DNA from: Candidatus Fermentibacteraceae bacterium
GTDB taxonomy: Bacteria; Fermentibacterota; Fermentibacteria; Fermentibacterales; JCC-6
NCBI GenBank assembly: GCA_016744855.1
Contig: JADGDO010000004.1
Coordinates: 1 to 64,000 of the forward strand
Direction: 5' to 3'
DNA length: 64,000 bases
Numbering within the stretch: the stretch's first letter is position 1; every line of letters begins with the position of its first letter. A program made the translations under genes and the position numbers. Shown piece by piece: positions 1 to 8,555 of this stretch. The notes under the pieces were generated by a model. It saw nothing but the letters and a program-made list of their open reading frames with translations, searched no databases and had not been told where the DNA came from.

Positions 1-146
1 GATGATATGAGCAGTCTCATGAGAATAGTACTGAGAGGACCGTAGTGTTCAAAAACTATCTTGGTCCAGACGAAAGATATGCCCCAGAAAAACATTGCCC
101 CGAAGGTACCGAGGTATACAGCGAATTTTCCTGTTTTTTTGCTCAT
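1..146 (-). CDS. EamA/DMT-family transporter, N-terminal fragment
   Basis: The first 48 codons of a gene that leaves the window on its left edge. The start is the ATG whose complement lies at 144-146. The translation begins MSKKTGKFAVYLGTFGAMFF and continues with a WGISFVWTK segment. A first membrane helix with a Trp-Gly-x-x-Phe motif, followed by a short loop and an Arg-containing second helix, is typical of the first EamA repeat of drug/metabolite transporters. Substrate cannot be told from this fragment. No strong SD is visible. Confidence is moderate because only about one sixth of the protein is seen. Confidence 0.6.
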   Translation of the reverse strand, partial: MSKKTGKFAVYLGTFGAMFFWGISFVWTKIVFEHYGPLSTILMRLLIS

Positions 147-316
147 TGGCCTGCCTGTGCTGAAAAGGTATAGGTGCAGAGTGAATTACACAGTGGCAAC
201 AATACTATTTATGCAGGTGCTCTGGCAAACCTCTTAATTACCGGAGTGGCTGAGTTGTAATTGAGGCAATAGTTCCACCCAATATTGAATGCAATGAAGC
301 AGAGTAGCAAAAAATG

Positions 317-2545
317 TCAGGAAGTTCTGATCCACTCCAGAGCTGTTTCAAGTACTTCATCTGTGCCTGCCTGCATACCTTCCAAAGTCGGATTAACTTC
401 TATGTCAGGAATAATACCCACACGCTGTGTTTCACTTCTGTCAGGGTTGTAGATGCCCAAACCAGTGAATACTGTGCTAATTCCACCCGGTAATGTTAGT
501 GAAACAACATTACCATCTGCTCCGTTAGTGGCATGACCGAACACCAATGCTACAGGAGCCAGCCTCCAGGCCATGGTGTGGAATTCGGCACTGCTGATGG
601 AAGACTCACTGACAAGTATTGCAACTTTACCTGTATAGGGGTTCGGATCGCCGCCTCCCGCATAGAGAGGATCTGCCCAATAAAAGGTCCCCGGGTTATT
701 GAAATCACACATGGCAAGTTCGGAAAAAATAACTGAATCCGGAAGAATGAAGTCAGCAACATCGTACAGAACAAAGCCTGATGGGTATCCCCGCATATCA
801 AGTACGATACCTCGTGCTTCCAGCAACGTTTCTTTCATCATTGTGATATTTGAGATTTGCAGAGAGGAACAATCCACATACCCAATACTGTCGCCAGTCA
901 ATGAGAATGATCCGTTACCAATTGCAGGGCCCGGTAGCAGGGACCGGTCAAATTCACTTTTGAGAACCCTCGGGATCGAAACATCGTATTGCTGTCCACC
1001 GCGTTCAATTACAAGATTAACGCTATCGGTTTTACCGCGCAGAATGTTTCTACCTAAGACATTCATCATGCCCCAGGGAGTTGAACCGTTCGCTAGAGGA
1101 AGAAGATCAGCAACAATTTCTGCCACAGGAATACCATTGCATTCGAGAATAACATCACCGAGTCTTACTGGAGATTCAATAGCTGAAGAATGCATAAATC
1201 CCGAAACGATAAAATTATCGCTTAGATACCTTAATTCAAGCGGAGCATACAATTCACCGTAATATGCCATAAGAGCATCTGGCTCATTCCACAATCCTGC
1301 ATGCGTGTCGCCCAGTGAAGCTATTAATCTTTTTACTGCAAGCTGATATTCAAGTTCACTTTGAGCTCCAGCAAAGAGTGGAAGGCTCAGTCTTATCTGG
1401 TCAGACCAGTCTACATTTGTGGCATAGCGGTATGGAAAAAAATACTCTACCATTCCCCAGTATCTGTATAGTGCCAGAAGCATGAACCCATCATCGGGCA
1501 TTACCAGAGATGAGTAAGCTTCTTCACTGAAGGATGGATAAGGTGTGGCTCTTACATAATAACTGTCACCCTGATGCCTTCCTGCATAAACCTTTTCCAG
1601 TTCACCAGAAAGGCTGTCTCCCAGTATAGAATCATCTATCCAGGAAAGATCCGTCTCAATTCTGTTCTCATCAGCCGGGGGAGATATTTCAGGATTAGGT
1701 TCTATCGGCCCCAAAGAAGATAGAAGAGCAAGAAGAGACAGTTCCCGCTCCAGATCAGTCTCGGCAGCAAGAACCGCAGGAATAGCTCTGAACAGCTGGT
1801 AATCCCAGTTAATTTCACCTGAACACACAGTAGGGTGGTGGTACTTCAAAAAAGCCCAGACCTTTCCGAGTTGTTCCAGAGATTCAAGCTGAAAGCTGTT
1901 TAAGGAAGAAAGAGTAATTCCTGACCCATTGTCAAACTCATGGTCCTCTCTCGCGCTGAATTCTGCTCGTATAGTTACATTTTCCAGTGACACACCATCA
2001 ACCAATAGTTGCATATCATCTATCCAAAGTGTGCCCGGACCGACCAATAGAGAGCCGAAATCAAGAGAATCGCAGAATACCGAATTGGGTATGTCAAGTG
2101 AGAATGACGTCCACTCTGAGTCCGGGTGGAATTCTTCAAAAATTATTTGTTCGTAATCCAGTGCATTCCCATCAGCGTCCATAGGGATCATGTACAAACC
2201 TGCATATGTCTCTTCGTAGTATCCCTCGAATCTGAAGTAACCGGATAATGTTATTTCATCCCCCGTATAATTGAATGGAATCGCTCTTTCCATGTAACCA
2301 ACTTCAAGCTCGATGCTGTCATTGTATAGTGCATAAGTGGCGAAGATAGATTCGAACTTTGCAGAATAGAGGCCTGAATGAAAAACTGTTGGATCTGGAA
2401 TCCATTCAAATCCGGATGATTCTTCACAAGTCCAATTATAGGACACTGAATCTGGATTTGTAACCATTTCAAAATCCATATTTTCGGGAATCGTACCCGT
2501 GTCACCAATTAGAAAAACAGAAAGAATAGATATAAAAAACATCAT
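317..2545 (-). CDS. Secreted S41-family peptidase with N-terminal jelly-roll-like domain
   Basis: 742 residues, preceded by a GAGGGGAGGG SD. The first ~20 residues form a hydrophobic signal peptide. Residues ~20-190 look like a beta-sandwich, carbohydrate-binding-like module (alternating beta strands, Trp/Tyr rich, ending GTLWIDDMQLLVDG). A helical segment (~220-290, EQLGKVWAFLKYHHP) follows, of the kind found in front of S41 domains of exported tail-specific-protease relatives. The C-terminal third has the S41 core: a PDZ-like stretch (RLGDVILECNGIPV), a strand with GIVLDMRGYPSG, and the nucleophile region SSISSAEF followed by the GHATNGADG loop. The family degrades peptides or damaged proteins in the periplasm or outside the cell. 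The substrate is unknown. It is followed at its 3' side by the DMT transporter gene on the same strand. Confidence 0.8.
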   Translation of the reverse strand: MMFFISILSVFLIGDTGTIPENMDFEMVTNPDSVSYNWTCEESSGFEWIPDPTVFHSGLYSAKFESIFATYALYNDSIELEVGYMERAIPFNYTGDEITLSGYFRFEGYYEETYAGLYMIPMDADGNALDYEQIIFEEFHPDSEWTSFSLDIPNSVFCDSLDFGSLLVGPGTLWIDDMQLLVDGVSLENVTIRAEFSAREDHEFDNGSGITLSSLNSFQLESLEQLGKVWAFLKYHHPTVCSGEINWDYQLFRAIPAVLAAETDLERELSLLALLSSLGPIEPNPEISPPADENRIETDLSWIDDSILGDSLSGELEKVYAGRHQGDSYYVRATPYPSFSEEAYSSLVMPDDGFMLLALYRYWGMVEYFFPYRYATNVDWSDQIRLSLPLFAGAQSELEYQLAVKRLIASLGDTHAGLWNEPDALMAYYGELYAPLELRYLSDNFIVSGFMHSSAIESPVRLGDVILECNGIPVAEIVADLLPLANGSTPWGMMNVLGRNILRGKTDSVNLVIERGGQQYDVSIPRVLKSEFDRSLLPGPAIGNGSFSLTGDSIGYVDCSSLQISNITMMKETLLEARGIVLDMRGYPSGFVLYDVADFILPDSVIFSELAMCDFNNPGTFYWADPLYAGGGDPNPYTGKVAILVSESSISSAEFHTMAWRLAPVALVFGHATNGADGNVVSLTLPGGISTVFTGLGIYNPDRSETQRVGIIPDIEVNPTLEGMQAGTDEVLETALEWIRTS

Positions 2546-2982
2546 AATGCCCTCCCCTCAAAGCGCATCACAGCAGGAGCAAATGTAATCTCCACCTGCT
2601 GAAGTTTTTGTAAATAGCAGATTAATCTGATTACTATGATACCATTTGATTACATTAACCACAACAGTAATTCCAGCTAACTGTAATTCAGTTGTAATCA
2701 ATTGGGAGTGAGATATCGATATTCGAATTGATGTTTCAATCATGACTCTCTAGTGGAACAGTAAACCCAAAACTCTCTACGAAACCTTTATCTCGATTAG
2801 TAAAAACCAACGTTGCATCGTAATGAAGTGGTAAAGTAGCTCCCAGCATGCTTTAAGGTATGGGTTATTTGTTTTTGCCTGAGGGGTAATTCTTCTTGAC
2901 CATTGATAGAATTCAATGCATATACAAATGCGCATCATCGTATGATTTCAATTCAATTAAGCGGAGAAAGTTGGTTGTAAGA
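2546..2982. other. Intergenic region with decayed sequence
   Basis: About 440 bases between the divergent S41 peptidase and isomerase genes. Apart from the PIN-like remnant at 2736-2849 no gene is convincing. A 61-codon minus-strand frame (2558-2743) has no recognisable composition or SD. A GAGGGG SD-like block at 2881-2886 precedes an in-frame TTG at 2896 that would extend the isomerase by 29 residues. Confidence 0.5.
2736..2849 (-). pseudogene. PIN-domain (VapC-like) C-terminal remnant
   Basis: A 37-codon minus-strand stretch ends at the TGA complementary to 2736-2738. It reads LGATLPLHYDATLVFTNRDK followed by GFVESFGFTVPLE. This is the pattern of the last helix and strand of PIN nucleases (an ATLVTxDxDF core followed by a short hydrophobic strand). 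In-frame TAA lies just before the ATG (reading TAA AGC ATG), so the rest of the domain, with the first catalytic acids, is missing. There is no antitoxin-like gene beside it. I read it as the decayed tail of a toxin-antitoxin nuclease. The match is by eye on ~35 residues, so it stays tentative. Confidence 0.35.
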
Positions 2983-4704
2983 ATGAACCAGGTAGTCAGG
3001 CTCTCAGAAGAAAGTGATCGGCCTTACTCAAACATGGTTACCATCGGGGTCTGTGCTCCCTGCGATCCGCGTGTCGATCTTGATTCTAGGGAAAGAACAG
3101 TGAGCATTGTTGAAAGCATTGCTACAGTTATTTCTGAGAAGCTGAAACTTAATAATGATACGGTGATTCGTGTTGTCTGGAGCCCTCTTCTGATTGACTC
3201 GGAGAAGCAGGCCGATCTGGTTGCCTACCAGTTCAAAAAAGTAGGAGTCAATGCAATCGTTGTTACACCTGATACATGGGCATTTCCCCAGCTTTCTCTT
3301 CTAAGCCTTCTGGCTCATTTCCCCACAGACATGCCTTTGAATATTACTTGTGGAAACAGTGCACCTAAACCCGGAGTAGTGTTTGCACATGCTGCCAATG
3401 GAGCTTTAGCGCAGTCCGGGCGTTTATCTCACCTGAATGTTGGAAGCTGGGCTGAAACTGGTATGTATCCTGATATTTCAGAGAATACGGTTACTTCACT
3501 AGTTGACTGGTGTTACGCTGCTCTGACTTACACAGGTCTTAAGGGGAGAAGGATTGTCTGTTTCGGTCACGACTCCATGGGAATGGAAACTGCCTTAACC
3601 CATGTAAATGCAACCAGAAGAAATTTTGGCATTGAGGTTTCCAGGATTGATATGAAGTTACTTGCTGATATGTTGAAGAAGAAAGCATGGAATTCAGACG
3701 AACTTATTGCTCTTCGCAAGTGGACGGAAAACCATCTGGGAAATCGTATCTGCACTTCTCAACCGGATGCAGAAGCTAAACTTGATCAGTCACTTGGCAT
3801 GTATCTGATAATGCGCGACTTACTTAAGGACATGAATGCAGTTGGCGGCGCATTTATGAATCAACTCGAGTGGGGTAGTGATCCCCGCGGTATTCCTCTG
3901 CCAATATGTGATTTGGCAGAGTCACTCATGAATTCAAGCTTTGATCATAACGGACCAAAATCACCCGTTCCTTTTGGAACTGAAGCAGATATGCAGGGAA
4001 CCCTGACCATGCTTTTTAACAGCTGGCTTGGAGGTGGGACTCCTCCACTTTTCATGGACTTCAGGAAGGCCTGGGAGCCATGGGAACTCGAAAAACTGTG
4101 CAATAAACTGGATGTTCCCTTTGACAAGGAACAGTTGTGGGCCCAAAAAGGCCTGGTGGACGGCGATAACTCTGGTTCAGCAAGCCTTAACTGGGCTGCA
4201 GATCCTGGAAGCTCCGTTGAAGAAGTCATGAGAAATGTTAGCATGCCGGGAGCCGAACTCTATTATTTCCCGGGTGGTGGAAACAGTGTAAGCTTCGTTT
4301 CTCCCGGAGGAATAACTGGAATTGCCGGGCGGCTTGCTTTCAGCGAAATGACTGGAATGTTCAGTATGATATGGGATGAAGCTTCAACTGCTGAGTTACC
4401 TCAGAAACTTTCTGATGCTATAGCAAACAGTTCAAATGTGACATGGCCGCACTCATGGATTATCCCCAAGTATGCCTCCATGACTGAATACAAACAGTAC
4501 GCCCCGGCAAATCATTTCCACATGAACCGGGGAGTGAACCCAGCGCGCCTCGAGTACTGGATGGACATGGCAAATGTTTTATCAGTAACACCATGGCAGG
4601 CTCGTCCCAAATTCATCGAAGGAGTGGACCGTCCGACTCCTCTTGTATACCTCTTGAACATCAGTGAGAACGAAACTAAACGAATCCGTTCAAGAAAGTT
4701 CTGA
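2983..4704 (+). CDS. L-fucose isomerase-family ketol isomerase (FucI-like)
   Basis: 573 residues from this ATG (E. coli FucI has 591). Family members interconvert aldose and ketose forms of fucose or arabinose with Mn(II). The three metal ligands of FucI (E. coli Glu337, Asp361, His528) align with Glu334 in GTEADMQ, Asp359 in PLFMDFRKAW and His511 in APANHFH. The DNSGSASLNW loop matches INSGSAALD of FucI. Divergence is high at the C terminus. A TTG at 2896 with a GAGGGG SD would add 29 residues that do not look like protein, so I chose the ATG aligned near the family N terminus (IGVCAPCDPR ~ IGIRPVIDGR). The stop lies 4 bases before the kinase ATG at 4709, so the two are probably one operon. 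The exact sugar is open. Confidence 0.8.
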   Translation: MNQVVRLSEESDRPYSNMVTIGVCAPCDPRVDLDSRERTVSIVESIATVISEKLKLNNDTVIRVVWSPLLIDSEKQADLVAYQFKKVGVNAIVVTPDTWAFPQLSLLSLLAHFPTDMPLNITCGNSAPKPGVVFAHAANGALAQSGRLSHLNVGSWAETGMYPDISENTVTSLVDWCYAALTYTGLKGRRIVCFGHDSMGMETALTHVNATRRNFGIEVSRIDMKLLADMLKKKAWNSDELIALRKWTENHLGNRICTSQPDAEAKLDQSLGMYLIMRDLLKDMNAVGGAFMNQLEWGSDPRGIPLPICDLAESLMNSSFDHNGPKSPVPFGTEADMQGTLTMLFNSWLGGGTPPLFMDFRKAWEPWELEKLCNKLDVPFDKEQLWAQKGLVDGDNSGSASLNWAADPGSSVEEVMRNVSMPGAELYYFPGGGNSVSFVSPGGITGIAGRLAFSEMTGMFSMIWDEASTAELPQKLSDAIANSSNVTWPHSWIIPKYASMTEYKQYAPANHFHMNRGVNPARLEYWMDMANVLSVTPWQARPKFIEGVDRPTPLVYLLNISENETKRIRSRKF

Positions 4705-4708
4705 GTTA

Positions 4709-6166
4709 ATGAGAGAAGTATTCAGCTGTCTTGCACTCGATCTTGGTGCTAGCAGTGGCAGGCTAGTTAGAGGTGTTTTTGAAGAAGATAAACTTGTACT
4801 TGATGAATTGTTCAGGTTCCCCAATAGTGTTATTTGTGTTAATGGCCACGACAGATGGGATGTTCAAGAAATTTTAAAGAGTGTTCATGAGGGTCTTGCA
4901 ATCGCTGCACTCGGCAAGCAGCCTCTCAGCATAGGTGTCGACAGTTGGGGTGTAGACTTTGTTCTTATGAACTCCTCAGGAGAAATCCTTGATCAACCAG
5001 TTTCCTATAGAGATTCCCGAACAAAAGGCTTGATTGAACAGTTCTCAGAACTGATACCCAAACAGGTTCTTTTCAATAAAACTGGAATCGCCTTTGTGGA
5101 GTACAATACACTTTATCAGTTGCTGGCTTTACTCAAGGAAAAACCGGAGCTGTTCAATAGATCAACACGTTTTCAGATGATTCCAGATTTCTTCAATTAC
5201 AAGCTCTCAGGAAGTATGGTGAATGAGTTCACCGCCGCAACAACTACTCAAATGCTCGGTGGAAGTGATAGAAATTGGGATGAAGAGATATTGAGCGCAA
5301 TGAATCTCTCCAGCGAGCTTTTCTCTAAACCTGTTTACCCAGGACATGATCTGGGTTTTGTTCAAGAAGACTTCTGGCCCGGATCTGAACCTGTAAAAGT
5401 GATTGCGGTTGGCTCCCATGACACTGCATCAGCTGTTGTTGCAGTACCATCTTCTAATGCTAATTATGCCTACCTGTGCACCGGAACCTGGTGCATGATG
5501 GGAGTTGAAGTCACAGAACCCCTTACTTCTACAGAGGTTCTTGATGGTGGATTTTCTAATGAGGGTGCTGTTGGTGGTGGGTACAGATTACTTAAGAACC
5601 TAATGGGTCTATGGATAGTTAATGGTTTGAGAAAGGATATGAAGCAACCTCTTTCATATCAGAAAATCGAAGAGATTGCAGAAGAAGCAGTCCCTTTGAG
5701 CAGGTTTATCTATCCAAACGACCCTCTGTTTTTTAATCCGTCATCTATGAAGGAAGCTTTCAATACTTTCTTTAGAAGAACTGGCCAGACTGTTCCGGTT
5801 TCAGATGCAGAATATCTTCGCTGCGCCTATGACAGCCTTGCAATGAGTTATAAGGAAACTTTGAATTTATTGAAAAGCTTTCATACAGGCAGAATCGATA
5901 GAATTCATGCACTTGGTGGTGGAATTCAGAGCAAATTCATGTGTCAGCTGACTGCAGATTCAACAGGCATACCGGTTTACGCTGGACCTATTGAAGGGTC
6001 TGTTCTGGGGAACCTGGTTGTTCAGGCAGTTTCTCTTGGAAAACTTACAAGTATTCAAGAAGGACGAAATCTCATTAAGAAATCGTTTCCTGTAACTGTT
6101 TACAATCCTCTGGAAATTGAAAAATGGGATGTTTCTTGCGCTGTATACAAGTCATTTCTAGAGTAA
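4709..6166 (+). CDS. rhaB: Rhamnulokinase (FGGY sugar kinase)
   Basis: 485 residues from ATG 4709 (E. coli RhaB 489). It phosphorylates L-rhamnulose, or a related ketose such as L-fuculose, with ATP. The N terminus has the FGGY phosphate loop LALDLGASSGR, followed by IGVDSWGVDFVL, PVSYRDSRTKGL and a FTAATTTQM stretch, all RhaB-specific. The conserved VGSHDTASAV carries the catalytic Asp, and the C-terminal domain has HALGGGIQSKFMCQ. An ATG at 4664 would overlap the isomerase by 41 bases and add residues with no family match. It pairs with a fucose-type isomerase rather than RhaA, which suggests a mixed 6-deoxysugar route. No aldolase is nearby. Confidence 0.88.
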   Translation: MREVFSCLALDLGASSGRLVRGVFEEDKLVLDELFRFPNSVICVNGHDRWDVQEILKSVHEGLAIAALGKQPLSIGVDSWGVDFVLMNSSGEILDQPVSYRDSRTKGLIEQFSELIPKQVLFNKTGIAFVEYNTLYQLLALLKEKPELFNRSTRFQMIPDFFNYKLSGSMVNEFTAATTTQMLGGSDRNWDEEILSAMNLSSELFSKPVYPGHDLGFVQEDFWPGSEPVKVIAVGSHDTASAVVAVPSSNANYAYLCTGTWCMMGVEVTEPLTSTEVLDGGFSNEGAVGGGYRLLKNLMGLWIVNGLRKDMKQPLSYQKIEEIAEEAVPLSRFIYPNDPLFFNPSSMKEAFNTFFRRTGQTVPVSDAEYLRCAYDSLAMSYKETLNLLKSFHTGRIDRIHALGGGIQSKFMCQLTADSTGIPVYAGPIEGSVLGNLVVQAVSLGKLTSIQEGRNLIKKSFPVTVYNPLEIEKWDVSCAVYKSFLE

Positions 6167-6190
6167 GTCTACAAGCCAGAAAAAGCTTCT

Positions 6191-6688
6191 TTAAGCTAGC
6201 GGATTTCTTAACTCTCTGAGCTTCTCCAGAACCTTTTGAGCATGAAGGATCTCGCATGATTTTGTTTTGCGTCTTACTCTGACATTTCTCCATACTTCAG
6301 CAATTCTGAACTCCGGGTCGATCAGAAAGGTTGATCTTGAAACTCCCATGTACTCTTTGCCATAGTTCTTTTTTAACACCCACGCATCATACAGCGATAG
6401 GATTTCTCTGCTCTCATCACTGAGAAGATTGATTTTCAGCTCGTGTTTCTGAATGAAATTTGTGTGCGATGCCGGCGAATCAGGGCTTATACCAACGATA
6501 GAGCATCCATCTTCCTCAAACTTGTCCATGAGCGATGAAAAGTCCTCTGCTTCTTTGGTGCAACCAGGGGTGTTGTCTTTGGGGTAGAAGTAGAGAACCA
6601 ACCATTTTCCCGAATAGTCATTTGAGCTAACTGATTCACCATTCTGGTCAGGAAGAGTGAACTGGGGTGCTTTGTCTCCTTTATTCAT
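6191..6688 (-). CDS. bcp: Peroxiredoxin, Bcp/PrxQ type
   Basis: 165 residues. Thiol peroxidase that reduces hydrogen peroxide and organic peroxides with thioredoxin. The thioredoxin fold shows the signature YFYPKDNTPGCTKEAEDF with peroxidatic Cys43. The resolving Cys that follows five residues later in E. coli Bcp is absent, so this may be a 1-Cys type or use Cys62. The last ~25 residues (KTKSCEILHAQK) are typical of the family. It lies 3 bases downstream of the flavin reductase stop-side partner (gene at 6692-7258), so both are probably co-transcribed as an oxidative-stress pair. It converges on the kinase gene with a 24-base gap. Confidence 0.9.
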   Translation of the reverse strand: MNKGDKAPQFTLPDQNGESVSSNDYSGKWLVLYFYPKDNTPGCTKEAEDFSSLMDKFEEDGCSIVGISPDSPASHTNFIQKHELKINLLSDESREILSLYDAWVLKKNYGKEYMGVSRSTFLIDPEFRIAEVWRNVRVRRKTKSCEILHAQKVLEKLRELRNPLA

Positions 6689-6691
6689 AGT

Positions 6692-7258
6692 TTACCTTTC
6701 CAGCGTCTGTACGAGAAGCTTGCCTAGATTTTCCACTGCCTTCTGCAGTTTCGGATCAGAGAGAGAGCCCTCTTCGGCGAAAGCAGAGTATGCAGACGAG
6801 ATACATCTGTACTTGGGAATCACAGTAACTCCAAGATTGCCCAGAAGCATCCGAAGTGGCACAAGCCCCCTCATACCACCCCAAGGGCCAGGAGAAGCTG
6901 ACATCAGGATAGCTGTTTTATCTTTGAAGGCAGAAAGAGGTTTTTCTTCTGAGGAACCTGCTCTAGAAGCCCAGTCAAGAGTATTCTTCAGCAGGGGAGT
7001 TATGGAACCATTGTATTCAGGAGCTGAGATGATTAAGCCATCGCTTTTAAGGAGTTTTTCCTTGAAAAGAATCGCTTTCTCGGGTAAACCGTTCCGGGTT
7101 TCAAAATCCTCATCCATCAGTGGCATCGGATAGTCCTTCAAATCAAGCACTTCAATTTCAGCCCCGGCAACTTCTGCTCCGGATGCTGCTATTCGTACAA
7201 GCTTTTTGTTGAATGATTCATCTCTGGTGCTTCCTGCAAAAGCCAGTATTTTAACCAT
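6692..7258 (-). CDS. NADPH-dependent FMN reductase (flavodoxin fold)
   Basis: 188 residues. Starts at the ATG preceded by GAGGGAG at good spacing; an in-frame ATG 33 bases upstream lacks an SD. The N terminus MVKILAFAGSTRDESFNKKL holds the FMN phosphate loop (GSTRxxSxN), and SAPEYNGSITPLLKNTLDW is the second flavin-binding signature of the NAD(P)H:FMN reductase / chromate-quinone reductase family. It uses NADPH to reduce FMN or quinones in the cytoplasm. First gene of a two-gene unit with the peroxiredoxin. Confidence 0.9.
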   Translation of the reverse strand: MVKILAFAGSTRDESFNKKLVRIAASGAEVAGAEIEVLDLKDYPMPLMDEDFETRNGLPEKAILFKEKLLKSDGLIISAPEYNGSITPLLKNTLDWASRAGSSEEKPLSAFKDKTAILMSASPGPWGGMRGLVPLRMLLGNLGVTVIPKYRCISSAYSAFAEEGSLSDPKLQKAVENLGKLLVQTLER

Positions 7259-7511
7259 TTTATTCTCCCTCACCTGTAGTTTTTGCCTCATCTACAGTAG
7301 CATTGGAATGAGTGCTCAATTTGAGTTTTACAGCTCCTTCGTAAATAATAGCAGGAATACTCTTTAGGGAACAGTCTGACAGCCTGAGAGAGAAGGAATC
7401 CCTTCATCTCGCAAGCAAAAGCTTTTTAATCGGATCGTTGTACTAACTGGAGCAAGTTCTGATGGATGCACTCACAATCTGAAATTGTGAATCAAATTGA
7501 TATCATTTCAC

Positions 7512-8168
7512 TTAATCTGCTAAATAGATGTTTAAGTTTTTGACATAAGGAACCACTGAGTTTTCATAGAACTCACGTCTCACATTAACATTTGGAATCA
7601 AAAAACTTCTTACTCCCAATCCAGCAAACTTACTGCATATTGCTGCTGAATCATCTAATACTATTATATTACTAGACTCAACTGTAAATTTAGTTTTAGC
7701 CATAGATATAATGCCATTGAGCGAATTTATTTTTTTTACATTGATCATGCTACCACAATAAACCTCTGAGAATAGATCCAGTATTCCAAGCTTCTCCAGA
7801 ATATCTCTAGCTCTTGTAGTGGTGGCAAAGCAAACTATTTCGCATACAGAAAAGTCAATACATTCAAGAAAATCATGCAAATGAGTATCTATATCTTCGG
7901 GAGTGATAGTACTGAAAATCTCATCTCTGGTTTCATTCTTTATCCTAAAAGATTCATCAAAGAGAAAGTCCTCTGTTTCAATACAGAGATGTTTTCTTAT
8001 CTCATCCAAAGCTTTAAGCGTCGATACTCCTTTCAGTGATACAAAATTAAAATCACTCAGGGATTTCCCATGCAGTTTTGCAACCTTTTTCCAACCGCAT
8101 ACATGAGCACTGAATGTATCAACAATAACACCATCTAAATCAACAATGAGGACAAATTTCTTTTGCAT
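7512..8168 (-). CDS. HAD-superfamily phosphatase, phosphoglycolate/phosphoglucomutase type
   Basis: 218 residues. The HAD motif I is LIVDLDGVIVDT (nucleophile and acid Asp), the helical cap follows (~15-90), motif II lies in CFATTTRAR, motif III Lys in MINVKKIN and motif IV in IIVLDDSAAICSK. This places it in the DxDGxxxDT subgroup (phosphoglycolate phosphatase, beta-phosphoglucomutase). The substrate cannot be read from sequence. The gene is visibly richer in A+T than its neighbours (near one third G+C by eye in sampled lines), and is a single gene with no operon partners, which suggests recent acquisition. Confidence 0.75.
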   Translation of the reverse strand: MQKKFVLIVDLDGVIVDTFSAHVCGWKKVAKLHGKSLSDFNFVSLKGVSTLKALDEIRKHLCIETEDFLFDESFRIKNETRDEIFSTITPEDIDTHLHDFLECIDFSVCEIVCFATTTRARDILEKLGILDLFSEVYCGSMINVKKINSLNGIISMAKTKFTVESSNIIVLDDSAAICSKFAGLGVRSFLIPNVNVRREFYENSVVPYVKNLNIYLAD

Positions 8169-8555
8169 GTTTCATTTCAGTTTTTTAGTGTTATTTAGGG
8201 AACTACACTTATTCTCCATTCTAGCAATTCCCTCAAAATAGATCCTATAAATGATACATTTATATATTCGTTAATGTCAACACAAAAATACTAGGAACTG
8301 AATGGCACATTTTTCTTTAATATCGGACCTGTCCCCAATAGGGCTTTTCAGCATCAGTAATTTTCCACCGTGATATCAATAATAACATGCTGTACATAGG
8401 AAGAGAACACGATATTGTGCTTAAGAATAGTTTTTTATAGAATCTATAGGAGAGAAGAGCAAGTAATGAAGCAATTTATAAGGCTCAAGTGCTCTTTGCC
8501 TGTCGTTGCAATAAAGTGCAGTATCTGTGAAGAATACGGAAAGAGGTGGGCTGTT
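8169..8555. other. Intergenic region before the DUF2235 gene
   Basis: About 390 bases between divergent genes. It is AT-rich near the HAD gene. In-frame ATG 8466 has an AGGAGAG SD and would extend the DUF2235 protein by 30 residues, but these have no family counterpart. I see no RNA gene, repeat or convincing terminator. Confidence 0.4.

Noticed and set aside
2558..2743. 61-codon minus-strand frame before the S41 peptidase
   Set aside because: No SD, no recognisable sequence, and its start lies in the PIN remnant.
8330..8350. GGACCTGTCCCCAATAGGG as a REP or transposon end
   Set aside because: It occurs only once here, with no inverted partner or transposase gene.
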